A DNA stretch of 50,638 nt, taken from assembly GCA_018647945.1 (NCBI GenBank), contig JABGSE010000018.1, positions 1 through 50,638 on the forward strand. Direction: 5' to 3'. Below the pieces are notes generated by a model. It searched no databases. It was not told the DNA's origin and saw only the letters and a program-made list of their open reading frames with translations. A program made the position numbers and the translations under genes. Shown here one piece after another: positions 8,858 to 17,781 of the stretch (position 1 is the stretch's first letter; every line of letters begins with the position of its first letter). This DNA comes from Flavobacteriales bacterium (lineage in GTDB: Bacteria > Bacteroidota > Bacteroidia > Flavobacteriales > BACL11).

Positions 8858-9530
8858 ATTTATTCGAAATATAAATCAGTATTTTAAGAAAATAAAATTT
8901 GCAAACAATCAAAAGAAAAATCTTAATAAAAAAGGAACTTTACTGCACTCTTTTTCAGAAAAGAAACAGATTTTTATTCATATTCCGAAAACAGCAGGAA
9001 TCTCAGTTGTAAAAGCCTTTTTTGGAGATGTTACTTTAGAAGGACATAGATCAGTTTGGTTTTATAAACAAGTTTTCGGAAAGGATTTATCTGAGTTTTT
9101 TATCTTTACATTTGTTAGAAATCCGTGGGATAGGTTGTATTCTGCATATAAATTTTTACAAAAAGGTGGGATTAATATTCATGATGAAAATGCTTTTAAT
9201 ATGTATCTTTCAGAATATAATGATTTTGAAGATTTTGTACTTAATGGATTGAATGAGGAAATTCTTTTTAAAATAACGCATTTTATTCCTCAACATGAGT
9301 TTGTGTGTGATAAAAATGGTGAGATTTTAGTAGATTACATTGCTAGATTTGAGGATATAGAAAATGGAATTTCTGAATTAAATTCTCTTTTGAAAACAAA
9401 AGTAAAGTTAGATTTTCATAATGTGAATGTGAAGAAAAGTTATACTGAAATTTATACTCCACAAATGATAGAAATTGTAAAACGGTTTTACAAAAAAGAT
9501 ATTGATATCTTTGAATATTTTTTTAAATAA
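8850..9530 (+). CDS. Sulfotransferase family 2 protein
   Basis: The 226-residue product should transfer sulfate from PAPS to a carbohydrate hydroxyl. The 5'-phosphosulfate loop is IFIHIPKTAGIS (from residue 41) and the 3'-phosphate site is FVRNPWDRLYSAY (from residue 88), both textbook for the sulfotransferase-2 group that includes chondroitin and other carbohydrate sulfotransferases. The length is normal for bacterial members. No transmembrane helix is apparent, so it probably works in the cytoplasm on the lipid-linked or nucleotide-linked sugar. It overlaps the GT gene by eight bases and precedes the flippase by two. It implies a sulfated glycan. PAPS-forming genes are not in the window. 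Confidence 0.85.
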   Translation: MIKFIRNINQYFKKIKFANNQKKNLNKKGTLLHSFSEKKQIFIHIPKTAGISVVKAFFGDVTLEGHRSVWFYKQVFGKDLSEFFIFTFVRNPWDRLYSAYKFLQKGGINIHDENAFNMYLSEYNDFEDFVLNGLNEEILFKITHFIPQHEFVCDKNGEILVDYIARFEDIENGISELNSLLKTKVKLDFHNVNVKKSYTEIYTPQMIEIVKRFYKKDIDIFEYFFK

Positions 9531-9532
9531 AT

Positions 9533-10984
9533 ATGTTAAAATTAATAATCAGACAAGCAAATTGGGGAATACTGGGTTCGGTGTTTGCTTTTGTAATTGG
9601 ATTTTTTGTAAAAACATATGTTATCAGAGAGGTTGGTACAGAAGAATGGGGCAAATATGCAACAGCTCATACATTTGCTATTATTGCGGACACTTTTTTA
9701 TCTATTAGTATTCCCTTTATTATTTTAAAGTTCTTCCCTGACTTCATTAATAGATCTAAAGATGTTGTATCACAATTAATAAGAAAGATTTTTATTTATG
9801 CTTTTTCAATTAGCTCTATATTTTTAGTTTCCATGATTTTTTTATCTCCTATTTTAGATAAATATTTCTATGTGAAAACTGATGATTTTTCGTATCTATT
9901 ATTAGTGATTTCAATACATGTCCCTATTTCTATTTTTATGGGAGTAATCGCCTCTTTGTATAGGTCAGTTTTAAAAATTAAGGAAATAATCATTTACGGT
10001 ATTTTTGTGAGTGTTCCTGTTAGAGCAATACTTACATTTATTGTGTTTCAATACACAAATAATATTATGTATTTTGTAGCAATTGAGATTTTTACTCAAA
10101 TTCTAACATTATCTTTATTGTATTATTTTTTCAATAAAAATGAGTTTAGAATATTTAACATTAAGAAAGATCCTAATTTCTTTATTAAGAATGAAGTGAT
10201 CTCTTATGGAAAAAACATGTATGCAAATTCTTTGGTTTCACTTTTGTCTACACAATCTTTAAGTTTTATTTTAGGAGTCATGCTTACCCCCGACAAAATG
10301 GGCATTTATAGTATTTTATTGTCAATAAGTGCTTTGTCTATGTTTTTGAATAAGAATTTAAGACAAGTATTTGCTCCTGCTGTGTCAAAACTATTTGCCG
10401 AGAATAGATTATCAGAATTAAATAGTTTGTACAAGAATACTACTTTTATAGTTAATCTGTTTACTGTTCCTTTTGCAATTCTTGTTTGTTTTTTCTCTGA
10501 CGAAATACTTAAATTATTTGCTTCAGATTCTTCCTTGTCTGTTTATAAAAATTATTTATTTGCATTAATTATTGGAAACATGATTTGTTTACTTTCTGGT
10601 AATTCAAAAACATTTATGATTATGGCAGGAATGGAGAAAAAGGAACTTTCTATACAACTAATTAGAGGTGTATTGAGTTTTGTATTGGCTTTGGTTCTGA
10701 TAAGAGAATATGAGTTAGTTGCTGTGGTTACATTATTTATTATTTTTACTATTTATGTTGGTGCAGCTCAACTAATTTCAATAAAAAAGGAGATTAATAT
10801 TTCTCCATTTAGTAAAGAGTTATTATTTTTAGTTATTATTTCTCTTCCTATTATTTGGTTCTCAATTACACAAAATTATTCTTTTCAATTTTATCATTTT
10901 ATTATTGTACCAATAGGATTGTATTTACTTTATTTTTCTATTTTTTATAAACGAATATTTAATTTATACAAGAAATTGAAATGA
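9533..10984 (+). CDS. Wzx-type polysaccharide flippase
   Basis: A 483-residue, very hydrophobic protein with about 12-14 membrane segments, fitting the polysaccharide-biosynthesis branch of the MOP/MATE exporters that flip undecaprenyl-linked repeat units to the periplasm. The first helix region has GILGSVFAFVIGFFVKTYV followed by REVGTEEWGKYATAHTFA, a pattern seen in Wzx/RfbX-type proteins where a conserved G-x-Y follows helix 1. It starts two bases after the sulfotransferase stop and ends with an ATGA overlap to the polymerase gene. Presence of both flippase and polymerase here indicates a Wzx/Wzy-dependent pathway rather than an ABC-transporter route. Confidence 0.85.
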   Translation: MLKLIIRQANWGILGSVFAFVIGFFVKTYVIREVGTEEWGKYATAHTFAIIADTFLSISIPFIILKFFPDFINRSKDVVSQLIRKIFIYAFSISSIFLVSMIFLSPILDKYFYVKTDDFSYLLLVISIHVPISIFMGVIASLYRSVLKIKEIIIYGIFVSVPVRAILTFIVFQYTNNIMYFVAIEIFTQILTLSLLYYFFNKNEFRIFNIKKDPNFFIKNEVISYGKNMYANSLVSLLSTQSLSFILGVMLTPDKMGIYSILLSISALSMFLNKNLRQVFAPAVSKLFAENRLSELNSLYKNTTFIVNLFTVPFAILVCFFSDEILKLFASDSSLSVYKNYLFALIIGNMICLLSGNSKTFMIMAGMEKKELSIQLIRGVLSFVLALVLIREYELVAVVTLFIIFTIYVGAAQLISIKKEINISPFSKELLFLVIISLPIIWFSITQNYSFQFYHFIIVPIGLYLLYFSIFYKRIFNLYKKLK

Positions 10985-12126
10985 TACAATGGTTTTTTAA
11001 ATATGGTTATGTTGTTTTTTTGTTGAATACTATTTTGTATTCAATAAGCAATCTGCCTTTCTTTATCCCTCAAACATTATTTCTATCAATTATGTTTTTG
11101 GGAATTCTCTTTTTATTAATAAATCCAATTCAAATTAAAGAAATTTTATTCCATAAATCTTTTACATTTCTTTTTTTATTAAATTTAATAAACTTTTCAT
11201 ATTTCTTTATTTTTGATGAGATTAATAGTCAATCTTCTTTTGAATATTTAATGGCCAGATTTATGCAGTTTTCTCTGATTTCTTTATCTATTTATCATAA
11301 CTTGGAATATTTTAAAAAGAAGTTTTTTGATCATATTCTTTTCTGTGTTTACATTGTGATATTTTTAAGTTTAATTTTATATCCAGATATATTTACTGCA
11401 AGATATAGTGGAATTATTTGGAATGAAAATATGATGGGATCATTTACCATTATTGGTTTTGCTATATTGTTACTAAAAGAAGAAAAAAAGACATATTTTC
11501 AATTTTTTTTAATGGGTATTTTATTAATTGTTAGTATATCAACCGGATCTAGGATAGTGCTAATAGGTGTCGTACTTTCCTTTGTTCTTAAATTTGGGTT
11601 TTCATTAAGAAATATAATATATGCTATAATGGCATTAATCTCTTTTATTATTGTTTCTAGTACTAATTTGGATACAAGTATTAATCGAATTAACTCTCAG
11701 AGTTTATTTAATGATAGAACAGAACAATTTCAAAATGCTATTGAAAATATAATGGAAAAACCATGGACTGGTTATGGATTATCAAAGTATTCGGGAGATC
11801 CTGACCCAGAAAAAAGATTTGATGAGTTTGGAAAACAAATAATGCACGCGCACAATGGGTATCTTTCCCTTTTTATTCAATTAGGATTTATATTCGGATT
11901 TTTAACTTTATTCATCATCTTTAAAAAATCTTATACATCTTTGATGTTATTAAGGAATGAAACAGGATATATTCGCATTTATTCATTCATTGTTTTATAT
12001 ACATTATTTGCTGCAGTTTTTGAGAGTTTAATTACTGGAATTAATGAATTTCAGACTATTTTATTTTGGTTTTCATTAACTATTTTGTCTTATACTAAAT
12101 ATCAAGTTAATAATAATGAAGCTTAA
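10981..12126 (+). CDS. O-antigen ligase/polymerase family membrane protein (Wzy-like)
   Basis: The 381-residue protein has about ten hydrophobic segments and the Wzy_C/WaaL pattern: ISTGSRIVLIGVVL, then a periplasmic loop with DRTEQFQNAIENIMEKPWTGYG and MHAHNGYLSLFIQLG near residue 290. The H-N-x-Y-L motif is shared by O-antigen polymerases and ligases. Because it lies directly after the flippase gene inside the assembly operon, polymerisation of the repeat unit in the periplasm is the more likely job, but ligation cannot be excluded. It is coupled to the flippase by ATGA and overlaps the following gene by 11 bases. Confidence 0.82.
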   Translation: MIQWFFKYGYVVFLLNTILYSISNLPFFIPQTLFLSIMFLGILFLLINPIQIKEILFHKSFTFLFLLNLINFSYFFIFDEINSQSSFEYLMARFMQFSLISLSIYHNLEYFKKKFFDHILFCVYIVIFLSLILYPDIFTARYSGIIWNENMMGSFTIIGFAILLLKEEKKTYFQFFLMGILLIVSISTGSRIVLIGVVLSFVLKFGFSLRNIIYAIMALISFIIVSSTNLDTSINRINSQSLFNDRTEQFQNAIENIMEKPWTGYGLSKYSGDPDPEKRFDEFGKQIMHAHNGYLSLFIQLGFIFGFLTLFIIFKKSYTSLMLLRNETGYIRIYSFIVLYTLFAAVFESLITGINEFQTILFWFSLTILSYTKYQVNNNEA

Positions 12127-13117
12127 AATAATTCAAAATATTGAAGATTTTCAGTTATTAGAAAAGGATTGGAATAACTTATATTCTAAAGGAGAGTATT
12201 CTGTTTTTCAATCTTTTGAATATTGTTATAATTCAGCTTTAAAATTAAAAAATATTTTTGTAATTATTAAAACTGATGGAGGAGAAATACATGAAATTTG
12301 GCCGTGTATTTTAAAAAACAATAACTTAGAATTTATCAATCAAAAACATGCTGATTTTTGTGATATATTAACTGATAAAATTAGCAATGAAATATTAAAT
12401 TATATTCTGAATAATAAAGAAGTTAAATCTATTTCTTTTAAGAATATTAAGTCCAATTCTAATGCTCATGAAATACTTTCTAATTCACCTTATTCTCATA
12501 TTTCAAATGAAATTAATTATTCTGTTCTTAAATTATTAAAAACAGATAGTTTTCCTGCTAATTTCACACATTTTGTATACCGACAAAGAAGAAGGTTGAA
12601 GAGGATTTTAAAGAAGTATGATGGACAGATTTTTATTCATGAAAATACAAATTCAGTATTTCCTAAAGAAGAGATTTTATCTTTACGAAAATATATGATT
12701 GAAAATGGAATGAGAAGTAACACCTTTTTAGATGATGAAATGATACATTTGATAGAAATTCTATATTCTTCTAATTTACTGCAAATTAGTATTTTGAAAA
12801 TTAAATCTAATATTTCAGCAATATCTATCTTATTTCAAAAGGAAAAAGAATATTCGTTTTGGATAGATTTATTTGACAACAAACAGATGATTAATTTATA
12901 TCATAATACTATTTTTATAAAAGAGATAACAAAGAAATCTGATGCTTATTTTAATTTTGGAAGAGGTGATTATTCTTATAAAACACAGAATCTTTCTCCT
13001 GAAATTTCTCCTTTATTTAATGTGAATATTTTTAAAAATAAGTTTCAATTAATAAATTTTAGGATAAAACATATCTTACTTACTTTTGTGAAATGGCTTT
13101 ACAGAAAAATTAAATGA
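12116..13117 (+). CDS. CelD/GNAT-type acyltransferase
   Basis: A 333-residue protein of the CelD/BcsL-like GNAT group. It has the usual N-terminal SVFQSFEYCYNSALKL segment, a basic YRQRRRLKRILKKYDG stretch (about residue 155), a central acyltransferase region and the ending YFNFGRGDYSYKTQ (about 279), the F-G-x-G-D-x-x-Y-K signature also seen in the first domain of the 498-residue protein at 4145. It probably acylates a sugar amine such as a 4-amino-deoxy sugar, though no aminotransferase gene is visible. The product is soluble. The start overlaps the polymerase end by 11 bases and the stop overlaps the next gene by ATGA. Confidence 0.75.
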   Translation: MKLKIIQNIEDFQLLEKDWNNLYSKGEYSVFQSFEYCYNSALKLKNIFVIIKTDGGEIHEIWPCILKNNNLEFINQKHADFCDILTDKISNEILNYILNNKEVKSISFKNIKSNSNAHEILSNSPYSHISNEINYSVLKLLKTDSFPANFTHFVYRQRRRLKRILKKYDGQIFIHENTNSVFPKEEILSLRKYMIENGMRSNTFLDDEMIHLIEILYSSNLLQISILKIKSNISAISILFQKEKEYSFWIDLFDNKQMINLYHNTIFIKEITKKSDAYFNFGRGDYSYKTQNLSPEISPLFNVNIFKNKFQLINFRIKHILLTFVKWLYRKIK

Positions 13118-14175
13118 TAAAAGTATTTACATATTTTGTAGAACCTGCTTCTTATACTTTGGATTTGATAAAAAACATCCATTTTAAGTTGGGTATTCCT
13201 TATATTTTTATAAAAAATAAGTCGGAAGCAAAATCAGTTACTTCTTTAGATAATCAAGAATTCTTATCTGAAAAATTATTTTTCAGTAAACTGATATTTG
13301 TTTTTAATACTTGGAAAAATAATAATTTAATAATTGTAAATGGATATAATAATTACCCTTTTATTTTAACTTTTGTTTTTAATTTTTTTTCTTTTAAAAA
13401 GAGATATATTGCTGCGGAATCTGATACTCAATTAAAGATTCCTGAAAATATTTTAAAACGAATTATAAAGAGTGTTTATTTAAAGATTATTTTCAGAAAT
13501 AAATATGTTTTAGGATTTGCAGGTGGAAGTAAAACACATAAAGATTTATTTATATATTATGGAATGAAAGAGGAGAGAATATTCTTAATTCCCATGATGA
13601 TTGATAATCAGAAATATTATCAAGAGGAAAAAATATTCTCTGAAAAATTCATATTTTTATTTGTAGGACGACTTTTAGATACCAAAAATGTTGATGTACT
13701 TTGTAAGAGATTTATCTCTGTTTTTTCTGAAAAAAATGCAGAACTTATTATTGTTGGTGGAGGGGGTAATTTGGAGAAATATAGGAAAGATTATTCTCAT
13801 GAAAAAATATTGTTTAAAGGGAGTGTTTTTGGAAAGGAACTAATTGACATTTATCATAATTCATCTGTATTTATTTTCCCTTCCACTGTTGAAGCTTGGG
13901 GATTGGTGGTAAATGAGGCAATGTCGGCAGCTCTTCCTGTTATTGCACATAGGGAGGTAGGTTCCGTTCATGACTTTGTTCATGGGAAAGAAACGGGTTT
14001 TGTAATTGATAGTTGGGAAGAAATGGAAAACAAAATGTTAGAATTATATAACAATCCTAATTTATGTAAGATATTTTCTGATAATGCTGAACGATTAATG
14101 AAAGAGAAGTGGAATTATAACTTATATGAAGATAAATTATTAGAATCAATTAAAAAGGTAGAGGAGTGGGTATAG
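13114..14175 (+). CDS. GT4-family glycosyltransferase
   Basis: A 353-residue GT-B glycosyltransferase. The C-domain is clear: FLFVGRLLDTKNVDVL, LIIVGGGGNLEKY and PSTVEAWGLVVNEAMSAALP with E-x7-E at residues 260 and 268, then REVGSVHDFVHGKETGFV. The N-domain lacks the usual glycine-rich opening, reading IKVFTYFVEPASYTLDL, but keeps a sugar-acceptor-domain-like layout. It starts within an ATGA overlap with the acyltransferase gene and overlaps the following deacetylase by ten bases. Its sugar is unknown. Confidence 0.86.
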   Translation: MIKVFTYFVEPASYTLDLIKNIHFKLGIPYIFIKNKSEAKSVTSLDNQEFLSEKLFFSKLIFVFNTWKNNNLIIVNGYNNYPFILTFVFNFFSFKKRYIAAESDTQLKIPENILKRIIKSVYLKIIFRNKYVLGFAGGSKTHKDLFIYYGMKEERIFLIPMMIDNQKYYQEEKIFSEKFIFLFVGRLLDTKNVDVLCKRFISVFSEKNAELIIVGGGGNLEKYRKDYSHEKILFKGSVFGKELIDIYHNSSVFIFPSTVEAWGLVVNEAMSAALPVIAHREVGSVHDFVHGKETGFVIDSWEEMENKMLELYNNPNLCKIFSDNAERLMKEKWNYNLYEDKLLESIKKVEEWV

Positions 14176-14900
14176 CGAATAAAATAAAAAATAGTTTGAT
14201 TTATATTTTTGGAATGATTTATAATTCCAGAAATAGTAAATGTATTTTTTATCATGACATTCATTCTGATTCTTGTTTTACGAATATGTCTACTTCTTCA
14301 GATTTATTTGAAAAACATATTAGTATTATTAGAAAAAGTGGTTTTGAGATAGTATCTGAAATTACAAAAGAAAAAGGACAAATTTCTATTTCTTTTGATG
14401 ATGGGTTTAAGGGTTTTTATGAAAATATAGAGGTAATAAATAGACTTAAAATTCCGATTACAATATTTGTAGTTTCATCTTATTTAGGAGAAGAAAATTT
14501 CATTACAAAAGCACAACTTAAAGAGTTGCATAATAATCCATTGATAACTATTCAATCTCATACGCATACTCACCCTGATTTAACTTTATTGTCTTCTGAA
14601 AAGTTAGAAGAAGAATTGCGGAAATCAAAACAAATATTAGACGAAATTTGTGGTGTTGAAATCAATTCAATTTGTTTTCCTAAAGGATTGTTTAGTAAAA
14701 AAGTTGTGGAAATTGCAACTAAAATTGGATATATATCACAATATTCTACTCTTCCAGGTAATTATTACAATGAAGTTTTTCCTACTGTAAAAAGAAGGAG
14801 TTTGGTTCAATTTTCTTCTGAAAAAGAATTTTGTTCTATATTAAAAGGAGGAGACCATTTTTTAAATTATTGGTACACAAAAAAACATTTTTCAAGATGA
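14166..14900 (+). CDS. NodB-type polysaccharide deacetylase
   Basis: A 244-residue carbohydrate esterase family 4 protein, the second deacetylase of the operon. Motif 1 is ISFDDGFKGF (near residue 75), motif 2 is SHTHTHPDLT with histidines at about 132 and 136, and SICFPKG stands for motif 3. I use the GTG at 14166, which overlaps the upstream stop; an in-frame ATG at 14214 would give a product 16 residues shorter, missing little of the fold. The short N-terminal hydrophobic stretch is too weak for a clear signal peptide. The two deacetylases differ in length and motifs, so they are not recent duplicates. The end overlaps the next gene by ATGA. Confidence 0.85.
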   Translation: MGIANKIKNSLIYIFGMIYNSRNSKCIFYHDIHSDSCFTNMSTSSDLFEKHISIIRKSGFEIVSEITKEKGQISISFDDGFKGFYENIEVINRLKIPITIFVVSSYLGEENFITKAQLKELHNNPLITIQSHTHTHPDLTLLSSEKLEEELRKSKQILDEICGVEINSICFPKGLFSKKVVEIATKIGYISQYSTLPGNYYNEVFPTVKRRSLVQFSSEKEFCSILKGGDHFLNYWYTKKHFSR

Positions 14901-16057
14901 GAGTTTGTTTAATTTCTTCTTCTTTTTATCCCGCTATTTTCTATGGAGGTCCAATTTCTGCAACTTGGGATTTATCCAAAAAAATAGGAGAGAAGGGAGT
15001 GGAAATTTATGTTTCTACTACAAATGCTAATGGAAATAAAAGATTGGAAAATGTAGATGTTAAAAATCATAGAAAACAAGCTGAAAATGTTTTTGTTCGA
15101 TATTATCATGAGCAGATAATTAATCTCTTTTCTCTGTCATTTTTATTAAATATTTATTCCGATATTAAGAAATCTGATGTTGTTTATGTGCAATATTTAT
15201 TTCATTATACAGTAGCTATTTCTTTGTTCTTTTCATGTATTTTAGGTAAGAAAATAGTACTTTGTCCTAGAGGTAGTTTTTCGAATTTTACATTAACTAC
15301 TGATAAAAGTTTTTGGAAAAAATTATGGATTTCTATTTTCATAAAACCATACTTTACAAAAATAAATTGGCAAGCTTCTTCCTATTTAGAAAAGGAAGAT
15401 ATTTTGAAGTATTTTCCCAATTCAAAGGTGGATATTATTTCAGATGGAATTGACTTTGATTCTTTTCAGAATTCACAGAAAGTTGATATTAAAAGTTTAG
15501 TAAAAAAATATACAAATAAGGAATTTAAAGAAGTATCAGAAGTTATTTTTTCTATGGGAAGATTACATAAAATAAAAGGTTTTGATGTGTTGATTGATTC
15601 TTTTTCTATGTATGTAAAAGAGAACCCTTTTTCAAAACTCTTAATTGCTGGTGTAGATGATGGAATGGAGAATAAGTTATTAAATCAGATTGATAGTTTG
15701 GGTTTAATAGATTCTGTTTTTTTAATAGGATTGGTGGATTTTAACCAGAAAAAAGAAATACTTTCTAATAGTTCTGTATTTGCACTTTGCTCTGAATTTG
15801 AAAGTTTTGGTATTGTTATTACAGAGGCTCTAGCTTCCGGTGTACCCGTTATTGTTTCTAATAAAACACCATGGAAAGACATAGAGAAGAATAATTGTGG
15901 TATTTTTGCTGAAAACCGAAAAGAAGATTTTTTTAGAGCCTTAAACCAAATTAAACTAAGTAATTTCTCAAGTGAAGATTGTAAAAAATATGTGAAAGAT
16001 AACTTTGATTGGGAGGTAGTTTCTGAAAAATTCTTAAACCTAATAACAAAAAAGTAA
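14897..16057 (+). CDS. GT4-family glycosyltransferase
   Basis: A 386-residue GT4 enzyme. The N-terminus [20 protein letters not shown] is typical, including the glycine-rich donor loop. [44 protein letters not shown] and [19 protein letters not shown] follow, the last with E-x7-E at residues 302 and 310. I use the ATG at 14897, coupled by ATGA to the deacetylase; an in-frame start further upstream at 14831 would add 22 residues read through the deacetylase gene and lose the family N-terminus. The end overlaps the carbamoyltransferase gene by one base (TAATG). Confidence 0.9.
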   Translation: MRVCLISSSFYPAIFYGGPISATWDLSKKIGEKGVEIYVSTTNANGNKRLENVDVKNHRKQAENVFVRYYHEQIINLFSLSFLLNIYSDIKKSDVVYVQYLFHYTVAISLFFSCILGKKIVLCPRGSFSNFTLTTDKSFWKKLWISIFIKPYFTKINWQASSYLEKEDILKYFPNSKVDIISDGIDFDSFQNSQKVDIKSLVKKYTNKEFKEVSEVIFSMGRLHKIKGFDVLIDSFSMYVKENPFSKLLIAGVDDGMENKLLNQIDSLGLIDSVFLIGLVDFNQKKEILSNSSVFALCSEFESFGIVITEALASGVPVIVSNKTPWKDIEKNNCGIFAENRKEDFFRALNQIKLSNFSSEDCKKYVKDNFDWEVVSEKFLNLITKK

Positions 16058-17481
16058 TGTATATTTTAGGAATAAATGCCTTTCATGGGGATTCCTCAGC
16101 TTGCTTATTAAAAGATGGCGTTGTTGTTTGTGCTACTGAAGAAGAAAGATTCAGAAGAATAAAACATTGGGCAGGTTTTCCGACTGAAGCAATTAAATTT
16201 TGTTTAGAAGATGAAGGGATATCTGTTTCAGATTTAGATTATATCACCATTTCTAGAGATTCTAAAGCAAATTTCTCTAAAAAAATTATCCATACCCTTA
16301 AAAATAGAGTAGGGTTGAAATCTATTTTTGATAGGTTAATGAACTCTAAAAAAGTTAGATCTATAAAATCAGAGTTAGCAGATTTATTTGATCTGAAAGA
16401 ATCTGATATTACAGCAGAATTTCATAATATTGAGCACCACAGAAGTCATATTGCTTCTTCATTTTTCGCTTCAAAATTTAAGAAATCTGCTATCTTATCT
16501 ATTGATGGATTTGGTGATTTTACATCTACTATGACAGCTATTGGTACTGATAATAAAATTGAAGTATTAGATAGTGTAAATTACCCTCATTCCATAGGGG
16601 TTTTTTACACTGCAGTAACCCAGTTTTTAGGTTTTCCTAATTATGGTGATGAATATAAAGTAATGGGATTAGCTCCTTATGGAGAATCTAAATATTTAAA
16701 GGAACTTTCAGAAATTGTGGAGAAAACAGATGTAGGATTCTTTAAGCTGAATAAGAAATATTTTAAACACTTTAAAGAGGGAGTTGCAATGGATTGGGAA
16801 GACGGAAAACCTGCTATTGATTCCCTTTTCACAAATTACTGGGAGAAATTATTCTGGAAATCTAGAAATAAAGGAGATACTTTAGAACAATTTCATATTG
16901 ATTTAGCTACTTCTGTACAACGATTTACTGAGGATATAATTTTTCATATTCTTACAAATCTTCACGAAAGAACAGGATTAGATAATATCTGTATTACTGG
17001 CGGAGTGGCTCAAAATTCTGTTGCAAATGGAAAAATATTAGCCAATACTCCATTTAAAAACATGTATGTGCCTTCTGCAGGGCATGACGCAGGAACTTCT
17101 ATTGGTTCTGCTTTGTATTTGTACAATCATATTCTTGACATGGAAAGAATGCCGGAAATAAAAACAGCTTATTTAGGCAGGCAATCTACTGAAGAGGAGA
17201 TTATCTCTTGCTTAGAACATGAAGGAGTGAAATATGAAAAAGTAGATGATGACACACTATTCTTAAAAGTTTCAGATAAATTATTGAATGGAGGAGTTAT
17301 TGGATGGTTTCAAGGGAGGGCGGAATTTGGACCAAGAGCATTAGGTCATAGATCAATTTTAGTTGATCCTAGAAGAAAAGATGCAAAGGAATTATTAAAT
17401 GAAAAAATAAAGAGAAGAGAAAGTTTCAGGCCTTTTGCTCCTTCCATTTTAGAGGAATATGTGGAAGAGTATTTTGTGTAA
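16057..17481 (+). CDS. NodU/CmcH-type carbamoyltransferase, N-terminal 474 residues before an in-frame stop
   Basis: Carbamoyltransferases of this family move a carbamoyl group from carbamoyl phosphate, via carbamoyl-AMP, to a sugar hydroxyl. The Kae1-like first domain is complete: [36 protein letters not shown] with metal histidines near 127-131, [11 protein letters not shown] and [14 protein letters not shown]. The C-terminal YrdC-like domain starts normally with [18 protein letters not shown] (about residue 416) but is cut by TAA at 17479-17481, about 100 residues short of the usual 570 or so. The missing part continues in the same frame after the stop, so this is a nonsense change and not a frameshift. 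The fragment alone would probably lack activity. It overlaps the GT4 gene by one base. Confidence 0.85.
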   Translation: MYILGINAFHGDSSACLLKDGVVVCATEEERFRRIKHWAGFPTEAIKFCLEDEGISVSDLDYITISRDSKANFSKKIIHTLKNRVGLKSIFDRLMNSKKVRSIKSELADLFDLKESDITAEFHNIEHHRSHIASSFFASKFKKSAILSIDGFGDFTSTMTAIGTDNKIEVLDSVNYPHSIGVFYTAVTQFLGFPNYGDEYKVMGLAPYGESKYLKELSEIVEKTDVGFFKLNKKYFKHFKEGVAMDWEDGKPAIDSLFTNYWEKLFWKSRNKGDTLEQFHIDLATSVQRFTEDIIFHILTNLHERTGLDNICITGGVAQNSVANGKILANTPFKNMYVPSAGHDAGTSIGSALYLYNHILDMERMPEIKTAYLGRQSTEEEIISCLEHEGVKYEKVDDDTLFLKVSDKLLNGGVIGWFQGRAEFGPRALGHRSILVDPRRKDAKELLNEKIKRRESFRPFAPSILEEYVEEYFV

Positions 17482-17781
17482 AATGATGAAGTTCCTTTTA
17501 TGGAAAAGGTTTATGATATTAAAAAAGAGAAGCATTCTAAAATCCCTGCAGTAACTCATGTAGATGGAACGGGTAGATTACAATCGGTAAATAAAGAGAT
17601 TTCTCCAAGATATCACAGATTGATTTCTGAGTTTCAAAAGAAATCAGGAGTCCCCATTTTATTGAATACTTCATTTAATGAGAACGAACCTATTGTAAAT
17701 AAACCGGAAGAAGCGTTAGATTGTTTCCTTAGAACAAAAATGGATATGTTAGTGATGGAAAATATAATTATTGAAAGATAA
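17482..17781 (+). CDS. Carbamoyltransferase C-terminal fragment after the in-frame stop
   Basis: Directly after the TAA at 17479-17481 the same frame continues with NDEVPFMEKVYDIKKEK, IPAVTHVDGTGRLQSV, PILLNTSFNENEPIV and a normal family ending. These are the last conserved blocks of the NodU C-terminal domain. The join YFV-stop-NDEVPFMEKVY has no gap against what I recall of the family, so a single sense codon (for example CAA, AAA or GAA) was probably replaced by TAA. An ATG at 17500 could restart translation and give 93 residues, but I see no Shine-Dalgarno site before it. The stop at 17779-17781 overlaps the methyltransferase ATG by one base, as for intact operon genes. Confidence 0.8.
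   Translation, partial: NDEVPFMEKVYDIKKEKHSKIPAVTHVDGTGRLQSVNKEISPRYHRLISEFQKKSGVPILLNTSFNENEPIVNKPEEALDCFLRTKMDMLVMENIIIER

Larger units (their letters stand above)
16057..17781 (+). pseudogene. Whole carbamoyltransferase locus with one internal TAA
   Basis: Taken together the two pieces form a 575-codon frame, the normal size of a NodU-type carbamoyltransferase, broken only by the TAA at codon 475. All other visible motifs are intact and the rest shows no decay, which means the lesion is very recent, a sequencing error, or a stop that is sometimes read through. Neighbouring genes use TAA as an ordinary stop, so a general reassignment of TAA is excluded. Confidence 0.75.

Noticed and set aside
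9502-9708. Open frame across the sulfotransferase/flippase junction
   Set aside because: It overlaps the flippase start in another frame, reads as random aromatic and cysteine-rich sequence, and both overlapped genes have strong family motifs.
14831-14896. Earlier start for the GT4 gene at 14897
   Set aside because: It lies deep in the deacetylase gene; the ATG at 14897 gives the typical GT4 opening and an ATGA overlap.
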